Origin: Didymella arachidicola
Taxonomy: Eukaryota; Ascomycota; Dothideomycetes; Pleosporales; Didymellaceae
DNA: 64,000 nt
NCBI GenBank assembly: GCA_016630955.3
Contig: CM049995.1
Location: forward strand, 1,550,001-1,614,000
Direction of reading: 5' to 3'
Positions 53,769 to 64,000 of this stretch are shown here, in pieces. Position 1 is the stretch's first letter. Every line of letters begins with the position of its first letter. Below the pieces are notes generated by a model. It did no database searches. It was not told the origin of the DNA and saw only the letters and a list, made by a program, of their open reading frames with translations. The position numbers and the translations under genes were made by a program.

Positions 53769-54022
53769 CAGCAAGTCACCAACGTCAGTGATGCAGAGGG
53801 CATCCTGGCCGAGCAGAGCAGGAGTACCAAAATCGTGCGCGCCCAATTCAAATGTGCAGGGAACCACTTGATAGGGCTACGAGGGAGAAAGGGCTGTAGC
53901 GGTTCACCAAGTCCGTTGGCAATCACCTGCAAGACTGCTAAATACCTCTGTGTTATTGACGTGGGTGTTGATCAGTACTTATCAATCCTTTGTAGCGGGA
54001 TACCTCCTCTCGCACACTTTCT

Positions 54023-54591
54023 TTACAGCATAAGCCCGGCAAATACCGACACAACCATCATGGCCACAACCCCCAGACCGGCCTTGCTAACCTGCGGCAC
54101 TACGAGCCCAGATGCCGCACCCGCACTCCCACTCGCTCCTGCACCCGTTCCACTCGCACCTGTGCCACTCGCGGTCGAGCTGGCTCCTCTCGTGGGCGTA
54201 CCGGTCGCCGTCGCGGTGTTGTTCCCATTACAAAAGATGGTCCCCGGGTTGATTCCATTCTCCATGAAGCAGTTCTGCAGATCAGACACGCTCTGCTGCA
54301 CGCTCAGGCAGTAGTAGCCGCAGTCGCCGTTGAAGGATTCGACGGGCGCGGACTTGCAGCATTCTTTTAAGACGGCGGATGTGTTGGAGGCGAGAGTTGC
54401 GGTCGTGCTGCCGACGGCGCAGGCGATGTCTGAGGTGGGGAACTAGGGCGTGTCAAGATATAACCAGGTGAAGACAGACAGTGAAGGTGAGAGCGTACCT
54501 TAGAGAAGTCCGCCGTTGCGCAGGAGCTGGGTGTTGCGCTCGCGGCAGCTGATGAGACGGCTGAGGAGATGGCGGAGGATACTGCGGACAT
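54023..54591 (-). CDS. Cys-rich, Ser/Ala-rich protein with GPI-anchor-like tail
   Basis: 170 residues in two exons, 54499-54591 and 54023-54442, with a 56-bp intron (GTACGC to CCCTAG, phase 0). A compact domain has eight Cys (SSCATADF, DIACAVGS, KECCKS, GDCGYYC, QNCFMENG, TIFCNG), followed by a Thr/Ser/Gly/Ala linker. A hydrophobic C-terminus (AGLGVVAMMVVSVFAGLML) is typical of GPI-anchored cell-wall proteins. The eight-Cys pattern recalls CFEM-like surface proteins but is not a clear CFEM match. The N-terminus (MSAVSSAISSAVSSAAASAT) is a poor signal peptide, since it is Ser/Ala-rich and weakly hydrophobic. Either it works as one or a leader exon is missing. Confidence 0.75.
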
Positions 54592-55460
54592 TGTGGCGGG
54601 TGCGCGTGTCGTGAAAAAGGTTCTTGTGAAGCTTTATGTGCAGTGGTAGTGGCGTTGCCGAAGTACAGACGCTGGTGTTGTACACTTAAGGGGTGTTGTG
54701 CTCGAGCTATCTGGTGAGTGAAGTAAATACGAGTCTCAATTCACGAGCAGCGACGATCATTATGAATCCTGGCAGGCCTGGATTCTAGCGCCTTCCGTGT
54801 CACCGCATCTTTTCATGGTCCATGGAAGCTTCTGCCCGGCTGTGCGTTCCTGCCTTGAGGCTGTGACGATGCGTGGCTCCACATGGACGTGCCCTTGCGA
54901 CTGGTGCCGAGCTGCAACGTGCTAAATTTGGGACCCATGACGGAGGCTCGGATTAGGCGTGCCGAGGTGGCACAATATCTCAACACCTAGGTAAGGCAGA
55001 CGCGGGCGTTGCTGTTTGCTTGAGCTGGAGTCAAGTGCAGCTGAGATGTTTGTTGTTGGTGACGTGAGATCGTTCCTCGCTTCGTGACTGGTCTTGCGTG
55101 AATGAGGGTAAGCGCGGCACATCGCGCTCCATCACACCTGCTCTATCAAAACAAGACACAATCATCAAAATCGATCCAAGGTTTAAAGGTATTTCATCAA
55201 TAGGATTCTCTGGCTAGGTGTGGCTAATCTAACCAATTGATCCCTTTCGTGTCCGGTATCTACGTGGCGCGCCCCAAGGTCATTTGCCCCGAGTCTGGTG
55301 GGCTTCGTAGATGTCACTACCGCATGGTGAGTATGTGGGTCGAGGGATGAAAGTGAGACTTACAGTTGCGATTTTGCGAATATGGAGTCGCTCTGAACGC
55401 AACGGACGAGAGCATATGCCAAGTCACCACCACTGCTGACGACATATTCGACGTCCAATC
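54592..55460. other. intergenic, nothing recognised
   Basis: Upstream flank of the GPI-type gene and 3' flank of the next minus-strand gene. No supported coding sequence. Confidence 0.4.
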
Positions 55461-55982
55461 TCAGTCTCGAAGCGAGAGCTTGCGGCGAACTTCATCTGCA
55501 ACAGATAGATCGGCTGTGAATGTGACGTCTTCAGGATTGCTGTTGCTGGAGGGCACGATGCAAGTCTTGAAATTGAAGGCCGTTCCGGACTGGAACTGGA
55601 CTTAAATGACTCTGATCAAAGCCCTTACTCTGACACAGGTGCAGTCATACTCATCGACGGTCTCGTACATCCTCACCAGGTTGTCGGCCATGGCGGCGAA
55701 AATCTCTTCTTCGTTGAAATCTTCGCGATCACGGAAATCGTCTAAGACCGAGCGACCAATCCGGTGAGTGGCGAGCCTAATATTGTGACAGAGGACTTCA
55801 AGGTGTTGGTCAATGTTGGTGACTTGATCGCCGTCTACCAAGCACTGGACGACGTCTTTGGCGAGCCGAAGCTCCGAGAGAACATCTGGCAGAGACTTAG
55901 TCCCCTTGGAGTAGGCGTTGAGATGCTCAGCCAGCAGGATAAGACCTTGGTCAATGCGGCGCTGGAAGTCTAGCTGGACCAT
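55461..55982 (-). CDS. hypothetical 160-residue protein
   Basis: Two exons, 55629-55982 and 55461-55589, with a 39-bp intron (GTAAGG to TTCCAG, phase 0). The first exon is strongly helical and amphipathic: DFQRRIDQGLILLAEHLNAY, then LPDVLSELRLAKDVVQCLVD and FNEEEIFAAMADNLVRMYET. The second encodes SGTAFNFKTCIVPSSNSNPE and ends EVRRKLSLRD. It has five Cys, no signal peptide and no membrane segment. The frame is closed by a stop about 93 bp upstream of the ATG. Its start lies only 138 bp downstream of the GH105 stop on the same strand. No family recognised; exon composition looks real. Confidence 0.5.
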
Positions 55983-56120
55983 AATGGAGAGCACGCCCAA
56001 CGCGAGTTGATCACCGAACAGAATCCATAGCTGCCACGTAAAGGAATGAGATTAACCAATTTGAAGAAGGTATGTACAAAGTATATGTAACGCCTAAAAT
56101 CTAGTATATACGACTCGAAC

Positions 56121-57314
56121 TTACTCAAGATCAGCGACAGTGGTCTTGTTCTCCTGCGCAAGGTTGAACTCAGACGCCGCGTACATGAACGGACCAGCAC
56201 CCTTTCCATCGTTCAAGCTAAGTGGCACAGTAGTGTAGTACTCATAGCTAGCATCGCCCTTCAGACTGCCAACCTCGACGGTGCCATTCCACGACAAAGT
56301 GCCGTTCTTCTCGTAGATGATGAAATCATCAAGCATAAGATCGAACGCCTTATTCGCCACAGGCAAGTATTCCTTCTCCAGCAATCCAGTCCTAACGGCC
56401 TTGAAGTACGCGTATGTGAACAGAGCAGTAGCAGAGGACTCGATGTAATTGCCCTCCTTGCCCGCCAACTCAGGGTCCATGAGCAGCCACCATCCGCCCT
56501 CAGCATCCTGGACGTTCTTGATGCCCTCGGCGAGCGTGGACAAGTACGATGCAAGCTTTGCGTACCCGGGCAGCTCCTTGGGGTACACCTGCAGGACCTC
56601 AACCAGCGCAACGAAATACCATCCTACCGCGCGGTCCCAGACATACGGGCTGGCGCCCGTCTCGGGGTCGGCCCAGGCAGCCTTCTTGGTCTCGTCATAG
56701 CCGTGGTACAGCAAGTTAGTTGTGTCGTTGCGCGCGTGCTCCTCGATGAGATCGAACTGGAGCTCAATGTCCTGCCAGGCGGTGATGTTGTCTTTGTCGA
56801 AGTAGGACGTGTAGGTTGCGTAGAAGGTGTCGGCCATGTAAATGCCATCGAGCCACATTTGGTTGGCGTACGTGGGGGCACGGTGCCAGAAGCCGCCCTC
56901 AGGTGTGCGTGGCCAGCGGTTCAACTGATCACGGTATCGGTGCGCGGCGATCTCATATTTGGACTCGGTGCGGCCGCCTTCGTTCCACCAATGCAGAATG
57001 TTGTTGCCCATGCGGATGTCATCCAGTGTGTAGTATGTGTCGTTGTAGCCGGTGACGGTACCATTGGAGGTAACGAGGGAAGATACGGAGCTACGGGCGT
57101 ACTCGAGGAGTTCCTCATTGTTATTTGCGACAGCGACACGCTGGATGCCCTCAAGTGTGACAGCTGGGACATAGGTGTGACGGATGACCTGGTTCTTGGA
57201 CAGGAACGATGTAGCCATCCATTGCCCGTAGGCGGAAGGTTTGGTCGTGTTCCTGGCAGCGAGGGTAGTGCTAGCGCACAAGAGAACGGCAAGGCTGAGA
57301 TCGGAGAAACGCAT
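56121..57314 (-). CDS. GH105 unsaturated rhamnogalacturonyl hydrolase-like, secreted
   Basis: 397 residues in one exon. The start at 57314 gives a signal peptide (MRFSDLSLAVLLCASTTLAA); the frame extends upstream, but that part does not look like a leader. GH105/YteR-type enzymes remove unsaturated galacturonyl residues from pectin lyase products such as rhamnogalacturonan fragments. Motifs seen are NILHWWNEGG, GGFWHRAPTYANQMWLDGIY with the Asp expected for catalysis, SPYVWDRAVGWYFVALVEVL, and GNYIESSATALFTYAYFKAV in an (alpha/alpha)6-barrel pattern. Several Asn-x-Ser/Thr sites (such as NGTVTGYNDT) suggest glycosylation. Family good; the exact substrate is inferred. Confidence 0.87.
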   Translation of the reverse strand: MRFSDLSLAVLLCASTTLAARNTTKPSAYGQWMATSFLSKNQVIRHTYVPAVTLEGIQRVAVANNNEELLEYARSSVSSLVTSNGTVTGYNDTYYTLDDIRMGNNILHWWNEGGRTESKYEIAAHRYRDQLNRWPRTPEGGFWHRAPTYANQMWLDGIYMADTFYATYTSYFDKDNITAWQDIELQFDLIEEHARNDTTNLLYHGYDETKKAAWADPETGASPYVWDRAVGWYFVALVEVLQVYPKELPGYAKLASYLSTLAEGIKNVQDAEGGWWLLMDPELAGKEGNYIESSATALFTYAYFKAVRTGLLEKEYLPVANKAFDLMLDDFIIYEKNGTLSWNGTVEVGSLKGDASYEYYTTVPLSLNDGKGAGPFMYAASEFNLAQENKTTVADLE

Positions 57315-57790
57315 CTTGAAACGAGCAGCACTATACACAGGGCAACTATAGCGGACAGAAGAAAGTCCCAAAAGAACGTTCGGTGCTTGATGGCTTGACA
57401 GGGCCGTAGACGCGGTTATATACTCCACGCGTTCATGTCTAAGATTCTCTCGCCATCGGACGAGGTCTGCTACTGTCAATTTGCATCCCTGCGCTCACAT
57501 TCTAGCGGTCGCCAATCCTCCATCCGTCCAAATTTCCGCCACCGGCGATGTGCTTGTTTCTGAACCCACTTGGCAGGAGAAGGAAGCAAAGTGGAACCTG
57601 TGCCAAGTCTCTGCACGCTTGGCACGATGAAATTGACGGAGAAATTGGGGATTGGACAGGATGATAGGGGTGGACAGGTACCAAGACGGCACCCGCGGAG
57701 GCTGGAGAACGCTCCAACGAAAGCCCAGCTTGGTGTCTGATGGCATGAGATCGTACCTGCAGCTTAGTCACCGTCACAAAGGCCACGAGA
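57315..57790. promoter_or_regulatory. divergent intergenic region, GH105 and GIG1-like genes
   Basis: Shared upstream region between a secreted pectin-degradation enzyme and a DUF3605 protein. No exact TATA or known carbon-source site was picked out by eye. Confidence 0.4.
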
Positions 57791-58621
57791 GTGGTGGCGT
57801 CAAGAAACGCTTGGCGCGCTTGTCTAAGCTTGACATCGGCCCGCCTCCATGGACCCTCGCCTCATCCACGCCCCACCGTCCAATGTTTTGCACCGTTTCA
57901 CACCACCCAGCGCAGCATGGCGCCACAAGGCCCCGTCGACAAATCATCTCTACCCGCCGTATTCCAGGCCAAATGGAAATCCAACGTGGATCCTAACGCA
58001 CTGCCATTTCCACGGGACAACCCGCCATTTGCCCTCACTGCAATCGACTGGCAGCAACTCAGCCTCACGGACGACGAGTACACGCCGCACTCGTGGGAGG
58101 ACCTAAAGCACTTGATTGAGGTGGGCCGTCTGGACGAGCTCAAGAGGTGGCCGAGTCAGTTGAAGGCGTATCTAGCGTGGACGGCGCATATGAAGAGAAA
58201 GTATGGCAGCTCGACCACGTACCTGCTCACGCAGCGGCTGCTTTGGGAGCCGGTAGATGATGTGTCTAGCGCGATAGCGTTCAAAGTGAGAGATGTGGTG
58301 CCCTTTGCTGATCCAAAGGATTTCACGATCCTCAGAAACGATTGGCCGTATGGACATGAGGAGGGCATTCGGCATATCTGTGTTTGGTTGAAGCAACGGT
58401 TACCTGTTGACGAGCATGGTGCTCTGTCGGACGAAGGGAGGAGGATAGTTGAAGAGTTTGTAGAGAAAGAGTTTCGGATCAAGGCCGAAGAGACGGAGAG
58501 AGATAGCAAGGTCCTGTGGTTCAAGAACACCACGAATCTACAGAGCGTCCGCAGTCTTGAGCACCTGCATGTGCTAGTGAGGAACGTGGACCAAGAAGTG
58601 TTGAGGCAATGGTTGGTATGA
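57791..58621 (+). CDS. GIG1-family (DUF3605) protein
   Basis: 276 residues from the ATG at 57791, or 234 from the ATG at 57917 (MAPQGPVDKSSLPAVFQAKW). The longer form adds a basic, Arg/Ser-rich leader (MVASRNAWRACLSLTSARLH) that could be a mitochondrial signal, so both starts are possible. The conserved part matches the family named after the Candida N-acetylglucosamine-induced protein GIG1: LTAIDWQQLSLTDDEYTPHS, ELKRWPSQLKAYLAWTAHMK, then DFTILRNDWPYGHEEGIRHI and LEHLHVLVRNVD near the end. No enzymatic function is established. The gene has no intron, and its stop lies 76 bp from the convergent transporter gene's stop. Confidence 0.85.
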   Translation: MVASRNAWRACLSLTSARLHGPSPHPRPTVQCFAPFHTTQRSMAPQGPVDKSSLPAVFQAKWKSNVDPNALPFPRDNPPFALTAIDWQQLSLTDDEYTPHSWEDLKHLIEVGRLDELKRWPSQLKAYLAWTAHMKRKYGSSTTYLLTQRLLWEPVDDVSSAIAFKVRDVVPFADPKDFTILRNDWPYGHEEGIRHICVWLKQRLPVDEHGALSDEGRRIVEEFVEKEFRIKAEETERDSKVLWFKNTTNLQSVRSLEHLHVLVRNVDQEVLRQWLV

Positions 58622-58697
58622 GCGTGTAGAGGCTGGTATACAATCTTTCGCACTACCGCTGATAAGAAATAGACATCCAGAGATCTGGAAAAAGCAA

Positions 58698-60790
58698 CTA
58701 ACGACTCTCCTGTCTAATATGAGCAATCCTCGGTGCCGCCACCGCGTTGCCTTCTACGTCAGACACCTTCTGCCTGACCTCCTCATATGCCATATTGACG
58801 TCCAGCTCCCCCTTGCTCGCTTCAACAGTGCCCTGGAAGAAAGCAAGTAGATACACGCCATACATGACGTGACCCTTAGTTGCTCCTTGCGCACTCTTTC
58901 CTTTCCCTTCCTCTTGCGCGACCTTGCCGATCCAGACATTGCCAAGGAAAGCCGATGCAATGATGGACAGACCAACGAAAGGTAGGACAGTGATCAGAGC
59001 CCACATGACCGACCTTGCAGCGGCATTCTGCACAGCATTCTTGACAGGCCCCGACAGGCCATCGAGCGTGGCAAGGTTGCCAGCTCCATTGAACCCAGGG
59101 ATCGCGGAAGTGCTGTGACTAAGCTTGTTCGTAAAGACGGCGCCCATCATCGAGATGCCAATCGTCTCTCCGAGAGGCAGCATGAAGGACAACACCGATT
59201 GCATTGCAGGAACACGCGTAGACCAGATGCCAGCAGCGTGCAGCACGACCGGCATGAACCTCAACCCCGTGCCTGCGCCAGAAATGGCAAGAAAGACGCT
59301 GACTAGCGTTCCGTGGCGGATGGAGACAGCGTACGTCAGTACTGCCAGACCAACGCCCTCAACAATCGAGCCGATGAAGAGCGGGAAGAAAGTCTGTGCA
59401 GGTCGCACGTTGCACAGGTACATCGCGACGTAAACGCCAACACCCAGACCAGGCGTGTAGTACAGCAGCTGAACACCGGTTTTCGAGGATGAGTAGCCCT
59501 CTGCGAGCTGCCAGTAGTATGAGATGAAGTAGAATGCACTGACGAGCGAGATGCCTGCTGAGAAGTTGATGATCATGAGGAGGACGGTGTCTTTCTTGCG
59601 GAACAGGGTCGAGGGAATCATCGGAACCTGACGCGGTAGGAGACGAGCCGTGAAGCGACCGGGGCCGAGAAGGTATTCATGTACGAAGAAGGCCATGACA
59701 AGAATGCCGCCGACGACGAAGGGGGCGATGGTTGCGGCGGATGACCAGGCGTATTGTGTGCCACCCCACTGCACTGCGAGGATGATCAGGCCAATGCCGA
59801 AGATGAAGAGCACTACGCCGAGCCAATCGATGCTCAGGAGGCCTGTAAGGTAGTTCGTTCTGCGTGAGTTGGCGTTGCCTGGCCCACGGGCGGCATTGCC
59901 CTTGACGAGTTCTTTGCGCATGAGAACGACGATGAGGATGTGGGACAAAGCGGCGAGCCCGACAGGGAGTACGAAGCAGTATCGCCAGCTTGCGTCTGCT
60001 AGGTAACCGCCTACTACCGGACCCACACCGTAGCTGATACGTCGTGAGTATTCATTGAAGGATGCAGTATGATTCGACTTACCTGATACCGCTGATCAGC
60101 GACAGCGTAGAATTATTCCTCGATATCTGCGCCAATGTCGCTCCATTATCCGACAGGATGATTCTTGACAAATTCATGATGCCAGCAGCACCTAAGCCCT
60201 GGAGCGCCCTGCCTACAAGCAGCATGCCCCATGACTGAGCACCCGCGCACAAGGCACTCCCGATCATGATCCAGAACATCTGGAAGTGGAGCGTGGAATG
60301 ACGACCGAAGGCCTCGGCGAACTGACCTGAGACGGGAACGAAGGTTGTGAATGTCAGAGTGTAGGCGGCAACGATCCAGTTGAAGCTGCCCGAGAGGCGG
60401 TCTGGCGGTAATCAGTAGATGTTGACTAGGAGAGAGGAAAGAGAACGGACTGAAGTCTGATGAGATGAGTGGAATCGCCGGCGCGACAATTGTCACATCG
60501 ACTGCAGCTAGGAAATTTGGCAAGATAAGCCCAAGAAGAAGTTTCCATTGCTGGATGCTGCGTTGACGGGCAGCTTCTTTTGCTTGTAGGTTCTCCTTCG
60601 AGCGGTCCACGCTGTGGCTTGCTCGTGGAGACTTGAGCTCGATGCCGCTGTTGCCAACATAGCTTTCGTGCTGGCCCTGTGGTAATGCAGTATCTGGAAC
60701 CAGGTGTGAGTCTTCGGTGGTGGGAATCGCTCTCTTTGCTTGGTGCTCCCGGACGGCACCACGCGCCTTTCGAAACAGCCAGATAGCCAT
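58698..60790 (-). CDS. MFS drug:H+ antiporter (DHA2, 14-helix) family transporter
   Basis: 664 residues in three exons, 60451-60790, 60083-60401 and 58698-60033, with two 49-bp GT-AG introns. The first has a less usual donor, GTCCGT. The start is the first ATG at 60790 (MAIWLFRKARG). A cytosolic N-terminus of about 90 residues precedes helix 1 (WKLLLGLILPNFLAAVDVTI, VAPAIPLISSDF). Family motifs follow: LSGSFNWIVAAYTLTFTTFV, GRALQGLGAAGIMNLSRIIL and the antiporter-type SYGVGPVVGGYLADASWRYC. Further helices run to LITVLPFVGLSIIASAFLGN. DHA2 proteins usually export toxic compounds, amino acids or siderophore-type molecules; the substrate cannot be told here. Confidence 0.9.
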
Positions 60791-62044
60791 GTGCAGGTAT
60801 CCTTCAGTCAAGACTGTGGGTTATTGAGACGAATTGTGTTGTCCGACGTAGATGGTATGGTTCAGGAAGGAGAACTATCTGGCTGATGACCACCACAAGG
60901 AGCGCAACGCATCTTATATCGACACCTCATGTCCGCGAAGCTGGTCGTTCATGGTTAGTCTGGGTGGAGATACCAAATTGAGGCTTTGGCATGCCTGAAA
61001 TACAAGAACCAAACTCATAGCAGGCACAGCCAATGCCGTCGCTGCTGTCCCTTGACATATGCATAGTAAGTCCACTCCTAGATCTGTGCTTCGTCAATGG
61101 GATGGCTGTGCATGTACATGAGCACTATACCTAGTCGAGCCATGTTGCGAGCCAATCGCAACGAGGTAAGCCTTACCTGTTTGAGAGCGCTCTGCGACCG
61201 GCCAATCGCAAAACAGGTGAGCGGAAGCTGGAGTGCGATACCTTTCGCTCGCAGAGTGTCGGTGATGCCGTCAGCACCGGTGAGTTCGAATGATTGCATT
61301 ATCCGGCTGCTACTATCTCTGTTGAGAATCGATCTTCGTATACATTGAAGCTGCTCCGATTCCGAGCATTTGCTGCGCAGTTCGCAGGCTTCCAGTGTCG
61401 TCAATCACCACCGCCCTAAGTACAGTTACGCGACATTTGCTGGTCTAGTTCCTGTGGCTCTCGAAGAGCGCATGGAGCAGATGGAATGAAGCACACCAAG
61501 CATTGACAAGCATCTCTTGACTGGTCGATGACTCCTCTTGCAGGGGTTGGATCCCTGGATCCCGCCATTGAGGCTTGAGTGACAGCGGTAGAGCATGCGG
61601 GTGCCGTGTGCAGACCACACATGATTGTGGCTGTATTGGTGCTTACTGGCGCATGAGTCTCGCGTCTTCCGCATCCCACTACCCCAAACTGGTGGCCTTG
61701 ATGATGCCTGAAGACTCCTTGACATGCAAATCTACGCTCACTTTGTCAAAGCTCCGAAAGCTCCGAAAGCTGGTTCTTCATGAGTGAGCTGGCACTGTTC
61801 GCGAAAAACTGGCTGAAATGCGCAGTCACGGCGACTGAGGCAGCAGGACCTCGTAATCTCCGGACACAAGCTACAAATAGCCTCCAGAGGGGACTTGAGG
61901 AGGATTCGGGTGAGGTTGGTGCCAAGGGCTAGGCGATGTTGTTGACAGATGAGCGTTCGGTTGACCTGACACCCTTGACGTCAACCTCGACCCCACGAGT
62001 TCCAACACCACCGAGAGCTCCGGCACAGCATCCCCGCATCCACC
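60791..62044. promoter_or_regulatory. divergent intergenic region, MFS and TMEM19-like genes
   Basis: 1.25 kb between divergent starts. Only short unsupported frames occur. A 9-bp direct repeat (AGCTCCGAA twice) lies near 61755-61772. Both promoters must be here, but no motif is convincing. Confidence 0.4.
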
Positions 62045-63235
62045 ATGAGGCCTGAAATTGCAGCGCCACTGATCGCTGCGCTCGTGTATCGTGCATGGTC
62101 GCATAAATCTCTAACACCTGTGGGCATTGCGACCGCTTTCGTGACAGCAGTTGTGCACGCGATACATCCGTGGGGAGCTTTCTTCATCTTGCTCGCGGCA
62201 TTCTTCCTTGCTGGCACTACGGTTACAAAGGTATGATGGACACAATTGTCGCACAAACGCTCGCCTGACAATCGCAGGTCAAGCACGATGTTAAAGCCAG
62301 GCTTACGCAGTCTGCCACTGGTGCTTCCGGAGGCGAGGGACCACGCAATCACATACAAGTCATTGCCAATTCCGGTGTCGCCTCGGTGTTGATTCTGCTG
62401 CACTACTGGCAATTGCAGAAGGAGGGCAGGCTCGAGAGTAGAGGCACATGCTTCCAGAAGAAGAGTGATGTTCTGGTCGTGGGCATCGTTGCGTGAGCAT
62501 AGATTTTCCAATAGCTCTGCTGCAACACTGACAATCTGTAGTAACTACGCCGCCGTGGCCGCCGACACTTTCTCGTCCGAACTCGGCATCCTTTCCAAGA
62601 CGAAGCCGTTCCTCATCACCGCGCCCTGGCGCACCGTTCCTCCGGGCACAAATGGTGGTGTGACAACCACGGGACTTGCGGCTGGCATGTACGGATCGCT
62701 CGCAATGTGTTTGGTGGCGTATTTCATGCTGCCTTTCTGCCGAGAGTGGAACTCGCAAGATTCCATGAGGATGACTATTGCGATAACTTTCGCTGGTATC
62801 GCTGGCACGCTTCTGGACTCACTGCTTGGAGCGCTTCTACAAGCCAGTGTCGTGGACGTGAAGTCCGGCAGGGTCATCGAGGGTGAGGGCGGTAAGAAAG
62901 TGCTGGTCCACAGCATAGGCCCGCTGCATCTGAAGAAAAAGACCGAGTTGAGGAGCAAGGTTATCAAGAACGAGCAGGGCAAAGATGCTATCGCGAAGAG
63001 CAGTGCCCTTGATTTCGATGACCCTGCGCAGGCTGCGAAGACCATGCAGAAGGCAGGAGCTGACGACACGGCTGTTGCTGATGGACAACATGAGAGTCGC
63101 AGGGTCGAAGTGGGCAGCGATCTGCTTGACAACAATGCCGTCAACATCATTATGGCAGCCACGATAAGCATTGGGAGCATGCTGGTCGCTTGCTATGTAT
63201 GGGACCAGCCGTACAGCAGCATCATCGGACTGTAG
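62045..63235 (+). CDS. TMEM19/DUF92 integral membrane protein
   Basis: 364 residues in three exons, 62045-62230, 62278-62492 and 62542-63235, with introns of 47 and 49 bp. Family features are the membrane start (APLIAALVYRAWSHKSLTPV), GIATAFVTAVVHAIHPWGAF with FFILLAAFFLAGTTVTKVKH, then the conserved core NYAAVAADTFSSELGILSKT followed by PFLITAPWRTVPPGTNGGVT and GLAAGMYGSL. Bacterial and plant relatives act in polyprenyl or phytyl phosphate metabolism (VTE6-type kinases). Fungal TMEM19 proteins have no firm function. A charged loop of about 100 residues separates the core from a last helix (IIMAATISIGSMLVACYV). Confidence 0.88.
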
Positions 63236-63548
63236 TTTCTTGACGAAAATATGACACAGTTAAGGTCCTAGAAACTCGAAGCAATGGACCTAGATTGACC
63301 TTGTTCTTGATGTTGCGTCTGAGTGCGTCCGTAATCGTGAGCTCCATAACGCTTGGCAGAGTCGCACTAGCATAGCGCGTCACCTAACAGCCTAGAGCTT
63401 CCTCCTCCAACCTGAACACCGCACTTCCGTACATCACACCCACCACATATCGCAGAAAAACAGTCTTCCTCTGAACCCGGGATCCATTGCATTTCACTTC
63501 TTCGGCCTTCTCGTAGACACAAACCGTGCAACGGCAGCACAAATCAGC
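63236..63548. other. intergenic, upstream of Ump1
   Basis: Short spacer between the DUF92 stop and the Ump1 ATG, presumably the Ump1 promoter. No motif recognised. Confidence 0.4.
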
Positions 63549-64000
63549 ATGGTATGGTGGCACATCTCCACAGCTATAGCTATATCCTCGAATAGCCCAT
63601 TAATGAACTTCTACAGGCTCTCCGTTTCGTCCCTGCCAAGGCGCACGCCACCTCCACCCAGCTCGAGACGTCGGCGCCCTCTGCTCCCGGCGTTCATGAC
63701 AACCTCCGTTCTCGCCTCGCACAAACGTCGGCCGCACCATCGTCTACAAAATCGGTCGAGCTCCAGTCCGCACATCCCCTTGAGGCCCGCCTTGTACAGT
63801 GGCGCGATACACAGGACGGCATGAAGATGGAGATGCTGAGGCGACAGTTCGGTATTGCGGAACCGGTGAGGAGGGGTATGGAGCTCAAGATTGCATCTGC
63901 GGGCGAGTGGCGGCCGGCTGCGCTTGGTGGCTCGAGTGGAGTGCACAAGGATATTCTTGAGGGACGGGACTGTGAGATTGGATGGGAGGATGTGTTCACA
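63549..64000 (+). CDS. UMP1: Ump1, proteasome maturation factor (3' partial)
   Basis: Chaperone for 20S proteasome assembly, degraded by the finished particle. The first exon is only the ATG (63549-63551). A 65-bp intron (GTATGG to TTCTACAG, 63552-63616) follows, and exon 2 runs past the window end. The joined product reads MALRFVPAKAH, then VHDNLRSRLAQ, AHPLEARLVQWRDTQDGMKM, EMLRRQFGIAEPVRRGMELK, GEWRPAALGG and GVHKDILEGRDCEIGWEDVF, which is the full Ump1 signature. About 129 codons are visible; only the short C-terminal tail is missing. Without the intron the ATG leads into an unrelated frame, so the split start is well supported. Confidence 0.92.

Noticed and set aside
3989..60790. A secondary-metabolite cluster (oxidase, regulators, MFS transporter)
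   Set aside because: The oxidase is broken, the candidate members are many kilobases apart with housekeeping genes between, and there is no backbone synthase or synthetase gene.
1..64000. tRNA or 5S rRNA genes
   Set aside because: Strings resembling the T-loop (GTTCGA) were inspected; none has matching stems or an A-box at the right distance.
1..64000. CRISPR arrays, bacterial operons, riboswitches
   Set aside because: Introns, gene families and layout are those of a filamentous fungus; no regular spaced repeats are present.

Overview
The window looks like a chromosomal segment of a filamentous ascomycete (Pezizomycotina; Dothideomycetes is my guess, not proven). The genes are dense and on both strands. 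Their introns are short (mostly 39-70 bp, GT-AG), and the window holds fungal families such as Zn2Cys6 regulators, RTA1-like proteins, a GH105 enzyme and a Fot1/pogo-type transposon. No tRNA, rRNA or CRISPR array was seen.

Layout. 1-2978: Vps11 (HOPS/CORVET), cut at its 5' end. 2979-9106: a decayed accessory stretch with a broken berberine-bridge-type FAD oxidase, the last 56 codons of a protein-kinase domain, and an intact 1866-bp pogo/Fot-like transposon flanked by TA duplications. 9107-20.6 kb: a VPS9-ankyrin protein resembling yeast Vrl1/VARP, 3-ketodihydrosphingosine reductase, Sas10/Utp3, a small I78-type protease inhibitor and a fungal transcription factor without a visible DNA-binding domain. 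22.3-31.1 kb: Ric1 (Ypt6/Rab6 exchange factor), EMC5, a DUF5519 protein and a CorA-type metal transporter. 32.0-41.5 kb: a small secreted protein, an Upc2-like Zn2Cys6 regulator divergent from an RTA1-like membrane protein with a broken frame, Orc1 and a bZIP factor. About 41.5-53.4 kb is almost gene-free and carries a 221-bp MITE-like element. 53.4-57.3 kb: small unrecognised genes, a GPI-anchor-type Cys-rich protein and a GH105 enzyme. 57.8-64.0 kb: a GIG1/DUF3605 protein, a DHA2 MFS transporter, a TMEM19/DUF92 protein and the start of the proteasome chaperone Ump1, whose first exon is only the ATG.

Functional themes. Several housekeeping genes concern membrane traffic (Vps11, the Vrl1-like protein, Ric1) or the ER and lipids (EMC5, KDSR), but they are scattered and show no cluster logic. 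The most plausible local partnership is the divergent Upc2-like/RTA1-like pair. No clear new multi-gene system was found. The items most worth a second look are the possibly active transposon, the FAD oxidase that lost its cofactor segment, the RTA1 frame break, the MITE in the gene-poor tract and the small unknown genes.
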